Assembly (NCBI GenBank): GCA_035326105.1
Contig: DAOKYO010000002.1
Coordinates: forward strand, 372,001-436,000
Source of the DNA: Bacilli bacterium
GTDB taxonomy: Bacteria > Bacillota_I > Bacilli_A > RFN20 > CAG-826
Length of the DNA stretch: 64,000 bases
Reading direction: 5' to 3'
Both the position numbers and the translations under genes were made by a program. The notes beneath the pieces were generated by a model. It was not told the DNA's origin. It saw only the letters and a list, made by a program, of their open reading frames with translations, and searched no databases. Below are positions 8,988 to 17,946 of this stretch, one piece after another (the first letter of the stretch is position 1; each line of letters starts with the position of its first letter).

Positions 8988-9818
8988 TCAGTTGCCCTCG
9001 TACATTTCCAAGAACTGGAATTTGCATGTGGTCTTCTCACTCACTCCCGGATCGAAGCGGACTTTGAAGGTCCCCGGATCGAGGAAGAGGAAGTTGTCGC
9101 AGGTGAAATCCTGATCTTGGTAGATGTTGGTGGTCACCCCGTTGACAGTCTTACTCATCTCTTGGTCCACCACCTCAGCGTTCACGACGATGACGTCGTT
9201 GGCGTTTGAGGTCGAGACCATCATCTTCATCTTCGAGATGACCGTGTCGTTTTTGATGATTTCGATCGCCGGATTGGACGTTTTCCCTTGTATCTCAACC
9301 CTCACAGGCGCTTTGTAACTGCCATTGTTGGTGACGGTTATCTCGCCATTGTAGGAGGTCGAGTAAACGAATGGGTATTTGAACGGGAATACCTTATTCG
9401 CGGAGCTTTCGTTCACATTTATGGTGCTTGTGACCTTCGAGAGCCACATTGATAGCTTGTCGAATTTGACCGAGGACTGAAGCACGCCATAGGCAATGTC
9501 GCTCTTCGAAAGGGAGACGAGCTCGACGTAGATGTACTTCAAAGTGTCGGCCTTGTAGAAAAGCCTGAAGGATCCCTGCGCCTTCCTTAGGTAATTGAGG
9601 AAACTTGTGTATCCCTCATAGGCGTCTAGGAAGACGATGGTCCCACTGATCTCGGTCTTGGGATTGTCCCTTTTCGCGAGTTTGTAGGTTCCGTCGAAAT
9701 TGAGATAGGTGTTGTCCCTCTCCACCCCCAGCCCCTCGACGTCCACCAGATAGGTGTTGGTCGATTTGCCGAAGGTGAAGGTGGCGCCTATTTCGTCGAC
9801 TAAATATAGTTGTCTCAT
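8988..9818 (-). CDS. Distal tail protein (Dit-like)
   Basis: 276 residues directly after the tape measure gene. The N-terminal part (GATFTFGKSTNTYLVDVEGL ... FLNYLRKAQGSFRLFYKAD) has the pattern of Dit proteins, which join the tail tube to the baseplate. It overlaps the tape measure stop by four bases. Confidence 0.72.
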   Translation of the reverse strand: MRQLYLVDEIGATFTFGKSTNTYLVDVEGLGVERDNTYLNFDGTYKLAKRDNPKTEISGTIVFLDAYEGYTSFLNYLRKAQGSFRLFYKADTLKYIYVELVSLSKSDIAYGVLQSSVKFDKLSMWLSKVTSTINVNESSANKVFPFKYPFVYSTSYNGEITVTNNGSYKAPVRVEIQGKTSNPAIEIIKNDTVISKMKMMVSTSNANDVIVVNAEVVDQEMSKTVNGVTTNIYQDQDFTCDNFLFLDPGTFKVRFDPGVSEKTTCKFQFLEMYEGN

Positions 9819-12118
9819 AAATAGTCATCTCCTAACTGCCTGTTAAGCGCGTCGACGTCGACCTCCGAGGATGTCGTGTTGACGGTTATGTTGTTGGTCG
9901 TCTGGTTGTTCGTCGTGTTGCTCGAGCTTGATGAGCCACCGCCGAGGTTGAACGTGTCAGAGAACCAACTGCCAATGTTGCCGAACAGGTCGCCAAGCCA
10001 GCCAAAGGCTGAGTTGACTTTGTCAAGTAGCCATTTGATGGCCTCGATGATCTTGTTAAGGATCGTCAGGATCGGCTCAAGGATCTGGAATAAGACGTTC
10101 AATACCGGGACGATAACCGCCTGGATTATGTTGGCGATCACCATGAGGACCGGCGAAATGGCGTCGATTATGGCAAATACCCCCTGAAGCAATATGAGCA
10201 ATGGCTGTAAAAGCACGTTGATAAGAGGCGAAAGAAGCTCCATCACTATCGAAATTACGTCGATGATCATTACGATGATCTCCAAGATCGGCTCAAGAAC
10301 GGCCATGATGATTTGCAAAATCGGGGTCAATATCTCCCCGACGATGTCGGTCACCTGAACGATTAGCTCGATGATCACTCCCAATATGTCTCCAATAACG
10401 GAAATAATGTCGATGACGACTGACAGAATGGAGTCGATTAACGTCGTAACGACCTCGATTATCTGAACGACCAGACCGATGATTATCTTGATGATTTTGC
10501 TGATTGGGCCGAGCAGTTGCTTGATGATTCCTATAATTGGGACCAGAACGTTTGTGAGCTCATTGCAGATCTCTTTGATGATCGGAATCAGATCGTCGAT
10601 TATCCCGATTATCACGTTGATGAGGTCAATGACCGGATCGAGCGTCTCCATGACGAGGCCCACCACCAAATCAATGACGGTCTCCAGGACATCCACCACC
10701 GCGCTAATGACAGGCATCAAGGCGCTGACGACGGCCGAGACGAGCTCCATGACTTTGTCGATGAGTCCTCCCAAGACGTCCATGATGGTCGATAGGAGTT
10801 CTTTGAACTTGTCGTTTTTAAGAAGCAGGACGGCTAAAATCGCTATGAGCGCCAGCCACCATTTCCCTGCCACTTGGCTGACTATGTTGAGCGCTTTGAC
10901 CGTGGCCACCGCGCTTTTTATCATCGGCACTATCTTCCCGACTATAGTAAGAATCGGGCCAATGGAGGCGAGAACCCCCACCAAGACGCCGATGAAAACC
11001 TTAGTGGCAGACGACAGGTTGTGCCATGCCTCTATCCATTTCTTGACGGTCGGCACGATCTTCTCTTGGATCACTTTAGCGATCGAGCTAATGACCGGCA
11101 CGACCTCAACCGCCACGGCATAGCCGAGGCTCGATAAGGATTGCTTAAGATTCGCAATTTGATCAGTAAAAGCACCAGCGATATCGGCTTGCTCGTCCGT
11201 GACTATTCCTAGTTCCTTTGCTTCGTCCCTGAGGTTTGAAATCTCGTCGGATGTGGCTGTTAGAACTTGAGTGAGTTGGCCACCTAGTTTGTCGCCGAAT
11301 ATCTCGTTTGCCACCGCCGTTCTCGTGGCTTCGTCGCCTATCCCGGCCAACGCATCCCTCAGCTTAGAGAAGGCTTGGTCGGTGTTCAAACCGGCCAAAT
11401 CCTCAACCGTGAGGCCAACGAGCTTCAGCTTCTCTGCCAAAGCAGTCGTGTTTCCGGAGGCGATGTCGCCCAGCATCGAGTTGACCTTGACGAAGGCCTT
11501 TTGCATCGAGTTGGTGTCGACGGCGAGTATCGAGCAGGCATGAGCCCACTCCTGATAAGCCTCGGCGGAAAGGTAGACATTCGAGGCGTTGTCGGCTATT
11601 TCGTCAGCTGTATTCATTGATTTGACCGTAAGGGCAGTCAAAGCAGTGACCGCCCCAGCGATAGGAGCGGTCACGTATTTCGTTAGATTGGTTCCGACTT
11701 TGGCCAGTTTGTCCCACTTGGCGTTGCCGAGGGCGTCTATCTTCTTCGCGGTTCCGGCGAGCTCGTTGTTCAGCTTGGCGACTTCGGCCTCGGTGTACGT
11801 GACACCGCGCTTCATCTTGCTGAATTCCTCTTCGCTCATCGCGCCGATGGATACTGCCTTCTTCGCCTCTTCCAGCCTTTGGTTCTGGGCATCGAGCTTC
11901 GCTTTGGTCGCCTCAAGGGTGGCGTTCAGCGTGGTTTGCTTCTGCTTCCAGAGGTCGATGTTGGTTGAATCGTATTTGAGGCCGTTGTTGATGGCCTTTA
12001 ACTCGGCGTTCTGCTCTTTGAGGTTTCCCTTAAGCTCAGTCAGCTTCGTATCGAGTTCCGACGTATCTAGGCCTAATTTGATGTTCAGGCCCTTTACTGT
12101 TTCCGCCACGTTAACCAC
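9815..12118 (-). CDS. Tail tape measure protein
   Basis: 767 residues. A coiled coil (about 15-130) is followed by an Ala-rich region, hydrophobic segments at about 375-425, and then roughly 250 residues of Ile/Val/Leu-rich amphipathic repeats with regularly spaced Pro, Asp and Lys. It is the longest tail gene and follows the G/T-type chaperones, as tape measures do. The start is GTG 12118 behind AGGAGGAGG. The C terminus has a Ser/Gly/Asn-rich linker. Confidence 0.9.
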   Translation of the reverse strand: MVNVAETVKGLNIKLGLDTSELDTKLTELKGNLKEQNAELKAINNGLKYDSTNIDLWKQKQTTLNATLEATKAKLDAQNQRLEEAKKAVSIGAMSEEEFSKMKRGVTYTEAEVAKLNNELAGTAKKIDALGNAKWDKLAKVGTNLTKYVTAPIAGAVTALTALTVKSMNTADEIADNASNVYLSAEAYQEWAHACSILAVDTNSMQKAFVKVNSMLGDIASGNTTALAEKLKLVGLTVEDLAGLNTDQAFSKLRDALAGIGDEATRTAVANEIFGDKLGGQLTQVLTATSDEISNLRDEAKELGIVTDEQADIAGAFTDQIANLKQSLSSLGYAVAVEVVPVISSIAKVIQEKIVPTVKKWIEAWHNLSSATKVFIGVLVGVLASIGPILTIVGKIVPMIKSAVATVKALNIVSQVAGKWWLALIAILAVLLLKNDKFKELLSTIMDVLGGLIDKVMELVSAVVSALMPVISAVVDVLETVIDLVVGLVMETLDPVIDLINVIIGIIDDLIPIIKEICNELTNVLVPIIGIIKQLLGPISKIIKIIIGLVVQIIEVVTTLIDSILSVVIDIISVIGDILGVIIELIVQVTDIVGEILTPILQIIMAVLEPILEIIVMIIDVISIVMELLSPLINVLLQPLLILLQGVFAIIDAISPVLMVIANIIQAVIVPVLNVLFQILEPILTILNKIIEAIKWLLDKVNSAFGWLGDLFGNIGSWFSDTFNLGGGSSSSSNTTNNQTTNNITVNTTSSEVDVDALNRQLGDDYL

Positions 12119-12124
12119 CTCCTC

Positions 12125-12352
12125 CTAAAGTAAAAAGTTATCGATGTCCTTTTGTGTTGCCTTTCGTGTTGTTTCACCCGCACTCCCTTTGAGCATCTTC
12201 GACTGGATATCCACTATTTCTAGGTAGGTTCCGATGTCGAAAAGCTCGGCATCACGTAAGGGAATGCCGAGTTGAGCCAGATTGAATATTATGTTCGCCG
12301 TGGGGCTGTGGCTATCAACTGGCCCGTCGCTAGGGATTGGACGGACTTTTGC
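12125..12352 (-). CDS. Tail assembly chaperone, frameshift extension (T part)
   Basis: An open frame of about 75 codons, containing NLAQLGIPLRDAELFDIGTY, fills the gap between the chaperone gene and the tape measure. It has no ATG, GTG or TTG near its beginning and overlaps the end of the upstream chaperone. It is therefore best read as a G-T extension made by a +1 or -2 frameshift in the 12346-12362 region (AAGGAGGGGAGCAAAAG). This is inferred from layout, which is conserved in siphoviruses. Confidence 0.65.
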   Translation of the reverse strand, partial: AKVRPIPSDGPVDSHSPTANIIFNLAQLGIPLRDAELFDIGTYLEIVDIQSKMLKGSAGETTRKATQKDIDNFLL

Positions 12353-12677
12353 TCCCCTCCTTATAAGGGGTTAGAAGCTCGCCGATCGTCTTGGCTAAGA
12401 GTTGGAGCGAATCGACGTCGCTGATGATAGAGAAGTCGAATTCGTCCAAGAATTCGTCGTAGGATTTGCTCGTGTATGGCCTGTGAAGGATATAGGTGAT
12501 CCTGAAGATGACGTCGATGATTTTCGATACCTCTTCCTCGCTTTTGTCCTTTAGTCCGTCAAGGAGCTTGACGTCGCCGAAGAGCTCACTGCCGAACACC
12601 TCGCGGTATTTGATGATGGTTCCAAGCGACGCCTTTAGCTTGTAGTCGCGTCCCGCTAATTTGATTGTCTTTTCCAT
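12330..12677 (-). CDS. Tail assembly chaperone (G-like)
   Basis: 115 residues starting MEKTIKLAGRDYKLKASLGT, with the IKYREVFG pattern seen in tail assembly chaperones. Such proteins coat the tape measure during tail assembly. The C-terminal tail is short and basic and its end coincides with a Shine-Dalgarno-like run that may promote frameshifting into the downstream frame. Confidence 0.75.
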   Translation of the reverse strand: MEKTIKLAGRDYKLKASLGTIIKYREVFGSELFGDVKLLDGLKDKSEEEVSKIIDVIFRITYILHRPYTSKSYDEFLDEFDFSIISDVDSLQLLAKTIGELLTPYKEGSKSPSNP

Positions 12678-12682
12678 GTCTC

Positions 12683-13258
12683 TTATTCCTCAATGGTAGG
12701 AACGACTGGAGCCACGGTTAGGAAAGTCTCGTAGTTGGCGTCGCCAAGGCATGAGGTGACGTGGGTAGTCGAGTATTTGCTATTGATAGCAATAGGTCTC
12801 GAAGTGATGTTGAGAGTGATCGCGTTGACCTCGATGGAATCTGCCTTGGTCTTGCTGGATTCGTTGATCGGGGTGACCGAGCAGAGATAGAACCAGATGC
12901 GACGGGCTTTGAGGTCCCCTTGGATCTCAAATCCCAAGGCGAAAGTGACCGGTTGGGCGTTCGTGATTTCCACGATGTTCCCATTGGTTAACTTCTTGTA
13001 TCCGAGGATGTCGACTTTGAATTCGTCGGTGAGTTCGGTGAGTTTTAAGGTCAAGGTTCGCCCGGCCAATTGGCTGAGCGAGAGGATGATCTGGTCATCC
13101 GCGTTGACATTGGTGGATCCGCCAACGATGTCGTTGGTGAACTCCTGAGCGCCCGGAAGGCTTACTGGGGTTGTGAATGTCCACTTCCCGTCCGTAGCTT
13201 CGGTGGCTTTTGAGTAATAGACGTTTTTTAGTCCATACGTAACTTTGTTATTTGGCAT
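12683..13258 (-). CDS. Major tail tube protein
   Basis: 191 residues beginning MPNNKVTYGLKNVYYSKAT, a form typical of phi13-family major tail proteins. Beta-rich throughout, including the expected VDILGYKK and ALGFEIQGDLKARRIWFY segments. It lies between the tail terminator and the tail chaperone genes. Confidence 0.85.
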   Translation of the reverse strand: MPNNKVTYGLKNVYYSKATEATDGKWTFTTPVSLPGAQEFTNDIVGGSTNVNADDQIILSLSQLAGRTLTLKLTELTDEFKVDILGYKKLTNGNIVEITNAQPVTFALGFEIQGDLKARRIWFYLCSVTPINESSKTKADSIEVNAITLNITSRPIAINSKYSTTHVTSCLGDANYETFLTVAPVVPTIEE

Positions 13259-13598
13259 TTAATATTTCCTCCATGTAAATTTCATATGTTCTGTTGAGCG
13301 ATTTGTCGGCGTTGTGCGACTCGCTGAGTAAAGAAAATGCCAGGCCTTTGCCCAGCAGTTTCTGTTCTAGTATCTTTTCTAGTTTGACGTCCTTCGCTTT
13401 AGTGACTAGCGTTATCTGCACCGACGACTTGTAGATGTCGGGCTTGTTGTCACTATATAGCGAGGGCCTTTTGGTCACTTCCTGATAGACTATAAACGGC
13501 ATCGACGCGTTATCTGTTGAATCGTAAGCGTTGGTTCCGTAGAACGCCTTGTTTGGAAGGACCTCCTTCAATACGGAATAGAGATCCTCAAGTTTCAT
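13248..13598 (-). CDS. Tail terminator / minor capsid component
   Basis: 116 residues upstream of the major tail gene, overlapping its start by 11 bases. Position and size fit the tail-completion (DUF3168-like) protein that caps the tube. Sequence evidence alone is limited. Confidence 0.6.
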   Translation of the reverse strand: MKLEDLYSVLKEVLPNKAFYGTNAYDSTDNASMPFIVYQEVTKRPSLYSDNKPDIYKSSVQITLVTKAKDVKLEKILEQKLLGKGLAFSLLSESHNADKSLNRTYEIYMEEILNAK

Positions 13599-13988
13599 TT
13601 AATTGCCTCCGTTCCTGATTATCTGCTTTATCCCCTCCAGCATTTCCGGGGTGAACGTCTCGTAGGCCGGGCGCATGAATGGACGCGCCATGACGAACTT
13701 ACCGCTCTTGTGCTTGAAGCCGAACTCGACCAGATGGACGAGCCTCCCCTTCGTGCCTGAGGATATGAATATTGTCTTGTTAGCCCCACTACCGACGGTC
13801 GTGAGGATAAAGGAATCCGCGAGATGGTTATTTCCATAACCGGTTCTCGGGCAGTTTTCCTTGATGTAGTTGAGCACTTCGCTGGCCGTTTCGTCCAGCT
13901 TCTTCTCGACGTCGGCCTTCACATCGTCGCTGTAGGTTTCGATGATCTCGCTGAGTTTCAAAGAAAAGGAATCGAGAGACTCGCTCAT
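13599..13988 (-). CDS. HK97 gp10-like head-tail protein
   Basis: 129 residues with the gp10 pattern: a central LVHLVEFGFKHKSGKFVMAR stretch followed by PFMRPAYE. ATG 13988 overlaps the upstream stop as ATGA; the longer open frame upstream is Arg-rich and is a shadow of the adjacent gene. Confidence 0.75.
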   Translation of the reverse strand: MSESLDSFSLKLSEIIETYSDDVKADVEKKLDETASEVLNYIKENCPRTGYGNNHLADSFILTTVGSGANKTIFISSGTKGRLVHLVEFGFKHKSGKFVMARPFMRPAYETFTPEMLEGIKQIIRNGGN

Positions 13989-14305
13989 GGCGTGACCTCG
14001 ATGTCCGATTTGGATAGATAGAGCTCGATAAACTGGCCGTCGATGTAGGTCCTCTCTACTTTGTAGAGCTCGTCCTTGATCTGGACGAACTTCGACTCGT
14101 CGTAGAGGATCGACTGGATGACCACCTTGAGGTCTATCTTGAGCCCGAGCGAGACGTTTGTGTTGTACTCGAGTTTGGTGACGCTCCTGAAGGAGCCGAT
14201 CACTTCTTTCTTGGATTTGACGACGTTTGTTTTGTTCCCTATGTTGTCTAGGGATGAGGCCACGCATAGCAGTGCGAGGCGGGAGTTCGGTGAGTTTGGA
14301 AACAT
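13985..14305 (-). CDS. Head closure / head-tail adaptor protein
   Basis: 106 residues placed between the gp6-like connector and the gp10-like protein, the usual slot of the head-tail stopper. Beta-rich, with YKVERTYIDGQFIELYLSKS near the end. It lies six bases after the connector gene. Confidence 0.6.
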   Translation of the reverse strand: MFPNSPNSRLALLCVASSLDNIGNKTNVVKSKKEVIGSFRSVTKLEYNTNVSLGLKIDLKVVIQSILYDESKFVQIKDELYKVERTYIDGQFIELYLSKSDIEVTP

Positions 14306-14311
14306 GGGGGT

Positions 14312-14605
14312 CTACGCCTCTGATGTCAGGACCAATTGCCTGAGCAAGAAGTCGAAACTTGAAGGCAGTTCCTTCACGCTTCCGTCATTTTTAAAGCCAT
14401 AGAAGGTCTTGCAGTAAATTAATACCAAAGCCTCGGCTAGGCCGTTTTCGCTATAAGCGACATCATCCTTCACCCCAGCTGAGCGAATCAGACTGAAGCA
14501 AGCGTTGATGTGAAGCGCTAGCTCATCGTCCGCATACGTCTCCTCGAGGGGGATCATAAGGGACTTCTTGACCTTATTTTTGATATTGGTGATATCGTGA
14601 CTCAT
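14312..14605 (-). CDS. Head-tail connector, gp6-like
   Basis: 97 residues, mostly helical, with DDELALHINACFSLIRSAGV and ALVLIYCKTFYGF as in gp6-type connectors that sit under the portal ring. AAAGGAG lies ahead of ATG 14605. The gene is separated from the capsid gene by an unusual 370-base non-coding region. Confidence 0.7.
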   Translation of the reverse strand: MSHDITNIKNKVKKSLMIPLEETYADDELALHINACFSLIRSAGVKDDVAYSENGLAEALVLIYCKTFYGFKNDGSVKELPSSFDFLLRQLVLTSEA

Positions 14606-14639
14606 ACCTGAACACTCCTTTCATTACAGCTGTTGTTTA

Positions 14640-14886
14640 CCTACCGTTCATTGTTCCGTTTTACTCATACTCATTTCATTTCATTATTCCTTTTTACTTG
14701 TACTCATTTCATTTCATTTCATTGTTCCTTTCTACTCACTTAGCATCGTCACGCCAGAGCCCTTGCGGGATAACCACACTTGGTTCGCTTTCGTTGTACC
14801 TTTTTACTTTTACTTTTACTTTTTTCCGTTCATTGTACTTTTTTACTTTTACTCTTTTCTTTTCATTGTGCCTTTTTACTTGTTAC
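14640..14886 (-). repeat. Imperfect repeat array forming a chain of ribosome sites and micro-ORFs
   Basis: Six imperfect copies of a ~33-base purine-rich unit read on the minus strand as RAAARGGNACAATGAA; copy 3 has ACG instead of ATG. Each opens a frame of only 2-8 codons. Between 14728 and 14643 eight ATGs form a chain in which most stops overlap the next start (ATGAAATGA or TAATG): three M-K-stop, one MSTSKKE, two M-K-stop, MSMSKTEQ and MNGR. A 44-base non-repeated stretch (14740-14783) interrupts it. The whole 14606-14977 gap holds no normal gene. Confidence 0.75.
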
Positions 14887-14921
14887 TTCCACGTCGCCAC
14901 TCGCACTGCTATTCCATGCGT

Positions 14922-14953
14922 AGCCCTTATAAAGGGCTGAGTCGCCCCAGCCC
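14922..14953 (-). promoter_or_regulatory. Mutually exclusive hairpins after the capsid gene
   Basis: AGCCCTT/AAGGGCT (14922-14928 with 14932-14938) and GGGCTG/CAGCCC (14934-14939 with 14948-14953) share the same central bases, so only one can form. No U-tract follows, so this is not a plain terminator. Confidence 0.45.
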
Positions 14954-14977
14954 TAGATAAGCGTTGGTTAAGGCCTA

Positions 14978-16120
14978 CTATTCCTTGGCGGAGGTTGTAG
15001 CGCCTTTTTTGACTCTCAAGAAGCCGTTGAATCCGACGACGTTTCCACCGGTGAAGACACTTGCTTTGTAGCAGATGATTCCATCCTTGAACTTGTAGTC
15101 GGTTGACTTGGCGATCTCGACAGGTGAGAAGACTGGGACCTCGTAGTTCTTTAAGGAACCATAGGCGATGCAGTAGTCTCCTTCGGCGGTCGCGGTGTCG
15201 CTTAAGGCCTTGCAGTGAGAGGAGATGATATATGGGATACCATCGATGGTCTGCGCCTTGTAGTCGACGGCGTGGACCTTTCTTCCTTCGGCTGTTCGTA
15301 ATGTTGCGAATGCGCGGAGGTCGTTTTTGTTGAGGATGAGGACGGCGTCGCCTTCCACTTCCTCGTCTCCGCCATAGGCGAACACGATCTCATCCAATGT
15401 GGTATCGGTGATCTTGGCGATGTCGATGTCCTTTGAGGCTTCGATGGCGCTGGCTTTGTCAGAGAAGATACCAGTGAAGGTGTTTGAGGTTCCTGCGCCG
15501 AGAAGGATCTGAGAGGCGATCTTCTTTTTGAGGGAGACTTCGATGTTCTTCAAGACCTCTGCTTGGTAAGGAAGGTTTGGAAGCTTCTCTAATTCCTCGG
15601 TGATTTCGGTATAGGCGGTTACTTTGACCTTGGTGACGGTAACGTAATCAAAGGTTGGCTCGGTTTCGGTATAGTCGGCACCTTCGGCGGTCAAGCCAGC
15701 GTCGCCGTGACCTTTAACGTAGGACTTTTTGTAGGTTTCGCCACCGTTGAGGTTGACGACGTTGACTTTGTCAACGATTGTCGATACTTCGCGGAATGGG
15801 TACTCGGCGATTTTGTCGTCGGTGTAGCTGGGTAGCAAGATGTTGCTGGAATCGACCTTGATGGTTCTTGCTTCCCTGAGGTCCTTACCGCGTTGCTCTA
15901 AGGCTTCGGCGGTCTCGGATTTGGTTTCGATATTGACGACCTTGACTTCGGTTTGGGAGGCGATCTTCATTTTCTTTTCGATCATTCCTCTTTCTTCCTG
16001 TAAGGTTGTGGCTTCAGTTTCTAACGCTGAGAGCTTCTCGACATCGTTTTCGGTGTCGCTGGCAGTTCTGATTTCGGCCAAGCGGGCTTCGATCTCTGCC
16101 TTTCTTTTGATTAAATTCAT
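14978..16120 (-). CDS. Major capsid protein, HK97 fold
   Basis: 380 residues. The first ~100 form a charged coiled coil (delta domain) that is normally removed by the protease. The body has the HK97 pattern: an N-arm with REVSTIVDKV, YTEITEELEKLPNL, and the late LILNKNDLRAF and IPYIISSHCKAL segments. It follows the protease gene by 12 bases. Confidence 0.92.
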   Translation of the reverse strand: MNLIKRKAEIEARLAEIRTASDTENDVEKLSALETEATTLQEERGMIEKKMKIASQTEVKVVNIETKSETAEALEQRGKDLREARTIKVDSSNILLPSYTDDKIAEYPFREVSTIVDKVNVVNLNGGETYKKSYVKGHGDAGLTAEGADYTETEPTFDYVTVTKVKVTAYTEITEELEKLPNLPYQAEVLKNIEVSLKKKIASQILLGAGTSNTFTGIFSDKASAIEASKDIDIAKITDTTLDEIVFAYGGDEEVEGDAVLILNKNDLRAFATLRTAEGRKVHAVDYKAQTIDGIPYIISSHCKALSDTATAEGDYCIAYGSLKNYEVPVFSPVEIAKSTDYKFKDGIICYKASVFTGGNVVGFNGFLRVKKGATTSAKE

Positions 16121-16132
16121 TTTTAAATCCTC

Positions 16133-16735
16133 CTAGATTTTTGATTTGATGTGAATTCGTTTTTTGATGATTTCGGCTTGCTTCTTCTGCTCAGCTAAAT
16201 CCATAGCCTTTAGTTCCAAATCCATGGCTTCTAAAGAACGAGCGTAGATGCTGGTCGAGTCGTAGGCCGGGGTGTCGACGATGGATACGTCGTAGAGTCT
16301 CTCTATCCCGAGGATCCTACGGACCGGTACCGCACCGCTTCTGTCCCAGCTCTGCTTGTTGACCGTGAAAGCGAAGCTCATCTTATCCAAAAGCCCGGCC
16401 GTGACCATCTTGTAGATATCCTTGTTGGATTCCGTGTCAAGAAGCTCGGCGTGGACCTTGAGACCTTTTTCGTCGACCGATAAGGAAAGAGAGCCGTTTT
16501 TGGTTCTCGCGATGATGAGGAAGTTGTCCATGTGGTTGTACTTCATGGGCACGTCCTTCATTAGAGTTTCGGAGAGGGAGTCCTTATCGATGACTTCCTT
16601 GAAGCCGTGTTCCTCGTCCCCGATCATGGTTTCGCTCTCGAATACGATAGCGTAGCCTTCCAAGGTCATCTTGCCGTCGACCGCTTCGGTCCTTAGTTCG
16701 GCCAATCTGACCTCTTTATTTGTTGTCTTCGTCAT
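16133..16735 (-). CDS. HK97-family prohead protease
   Basis: 200 residues. Family features are EGYAIVFES near the start, catalytic His in MKYNHMD, catalytic Ser in DKMSFAF and VSIVDTPAYDSTSI toward the end. It matures the capsid during assembly. It overlaps the portal gene by 20 bases. Confidence 0.92.
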   Translation of the reverse strand: MTKTTNKEVRLAELRTEAVDGKMTLEGYAIVFESETMIGDEEHGFKEVIDKDSLSETLMKDVPMKYNHMDNFLIIARTKNGSLSLSVDEKGLKVHAELLDTESNKDIYKMVTAGLLDKMSFAFTVNKQSWDRSGAVPVRRILGIERLYDVSIVDTPAYDSTSIYARSLEAMDLELKAMDLAEQKKQAEIIKKRIHIKSKI

Positions 16736-17936
16736 TGTTGTTACCTCCTACTTGGTATTGGTTTGCCTTGTCGGCATCTACGTAATTTAGTGATTGGAGT
16801 CTCTTGTTCCCGTTTTCGATCGGCTCGAGTCCCAATAAGGCCCTGGATTCGTTCAAAGACATGATCCCGAGTCCCATGAGTTTCTCGATGGCGCCGACCT
16901 TGGTGGTCCAGGAGGCGTATTGCAGACGCTCGCTGAAGAAGAGGATTTCCTCCCCTCTTTCGAGCTCATTCTGCGTCAATAATCCGTTTGAGAAAGCCTC
17001 GCTTAGCTGTATCGCTATCGGTTCGATGGTCGATTCATAGAAAGCGTTGAATTCGGTCTCGTTGTATGAGTTGGCGAATATCGCCTTCGACACTCCGAAG
17101 TAATCGAGTATCTTGCTTTGCAGGAAGTCGAGCGTCTTGTCGTCCACGAGCTTCGGATCGACGCTTAACGGCGTGTAGTCCGCTTTTGAGTCGACCGGGA
17201 CGATCGCCGATTCGGTTTCGTTGGCCTTCGATAGCGCCCTGTTGAATTCGTCGATTTGCTTCTGCTTGTCGCTTTCCTTCAGCATGCCGTTGATTTTGAG
17301 CAGGCCCTTAATCTGGAAGCTCGACATCATTCCGGCCTCCACCCCTTGCAGGAGCGAGTCGTTGATCTTGAGCGTTTTTAGCAATGCTTCGTGGCTTCCC
17401 GTCGATGAGTCACCGCCGAAGAAGCTGTTGTTCGTGTAGAACCTTCTTAGGTGGATGACGTTCTCGTAAGGGAGGATGTAGCTCGTGCCGTCGCCGAAGT
17501 AGAACTTAAGGTAATAGTCGCCGAGGCTGTCTTCTATCGGCTCCACCGTTATGGGGTTGAGCGGGTACAGCCCAATCAGCTTGTAGGTGGACCTGTCGTA
17601 CATCGGGTAGATGAACGCGTTGTCGTTGAGCATCAATAGTGACACGCTTTTGTAGAGGAATTGGTATGGCGTCATGAGGGTATTTGGCTTGTACTTAAGT
17701 AAAAAGGCGACCGGCCCTGACTTTTCGGTCTGGACCCCGTCGTCTCCCACTTTTAGGTACCTTCCTTTTAGCTTCGCGCATTGCGAGGCAATCCTGTCGA
17801 CGCATATTCGGACCACATCGGAGTTGGAGATGTTGTCGCCGAATGGGACGAACGGTAGCTTCAGGTCGTTCACGACTTTGTAGCTATCGACGCTCCCGAC
17901 TTTCTTCTTTCTTTTGAAAATATCTTTAAATCCCAT
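16716..17936 (-). CDS. Portal protein, HK97 family
   Basis: 406 residues forming the DNA-entry ring of the head. Family patterns include DVVRICVDRIASQCAKL near residue 40, FGVSKAIFANSYNETEFNAFYE and the late LMGLGIMSLNESRALLGLEP. TAGGAGG precedes ATG 17936. It follows terL by ten bases. Confidence 0.93.
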   Translation of the reverse strand: MGFKDIFKRKKKVGSVDSYKVVNDLKLPFVPFGDNISNSDVVRICVDRIASQCAKLKGRYLKVGDDGVQTEKSGPVAFLLKYKPNTLMTPYQFLYKSVSLLMLNDNAFIYPMYDRSTYKLIGLYPLNPITVEPIEDSLGDYYLKFYFGDGTSYILPYENVIHLRRFYTNNSFFGGDSSTGSHEALLKTLKINDSLLQGVEAGMMSSFQIKGLLKINGMLKESDKQKQIDEFNRALSKANETESAIVPVDSKADYTPLSVDPKLVDDKTLDFLQSKILDYFGVSKAIFANSYNETEFNAFYESTIEPIAIQLSEAFSNGLLTQNELERGEEILFFSERLQYASWTTKVGAIEKLMGLGIMSLNESRALLGLEPIENGNKRLQSLNYVDADKANQYQVGGNNNDEDNK

Positions 17937-17946
17937 TTGCTACCTC

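Noticed and set aside
13989..14267. Longer N terminus of the gp10-like protein
   Set aside because: Arg/Gln-rich translation is a shadow of the adjacent gene; the ATG 13988 start overlaps the upstream stop as expected.
14640..14886. Repeat array as CRISPR
   Set aside because: Units are imperfect and carry ribosome sites; spacers of constant length and cas genes are lacking. No CRISPR array was seen anywhere in the window.
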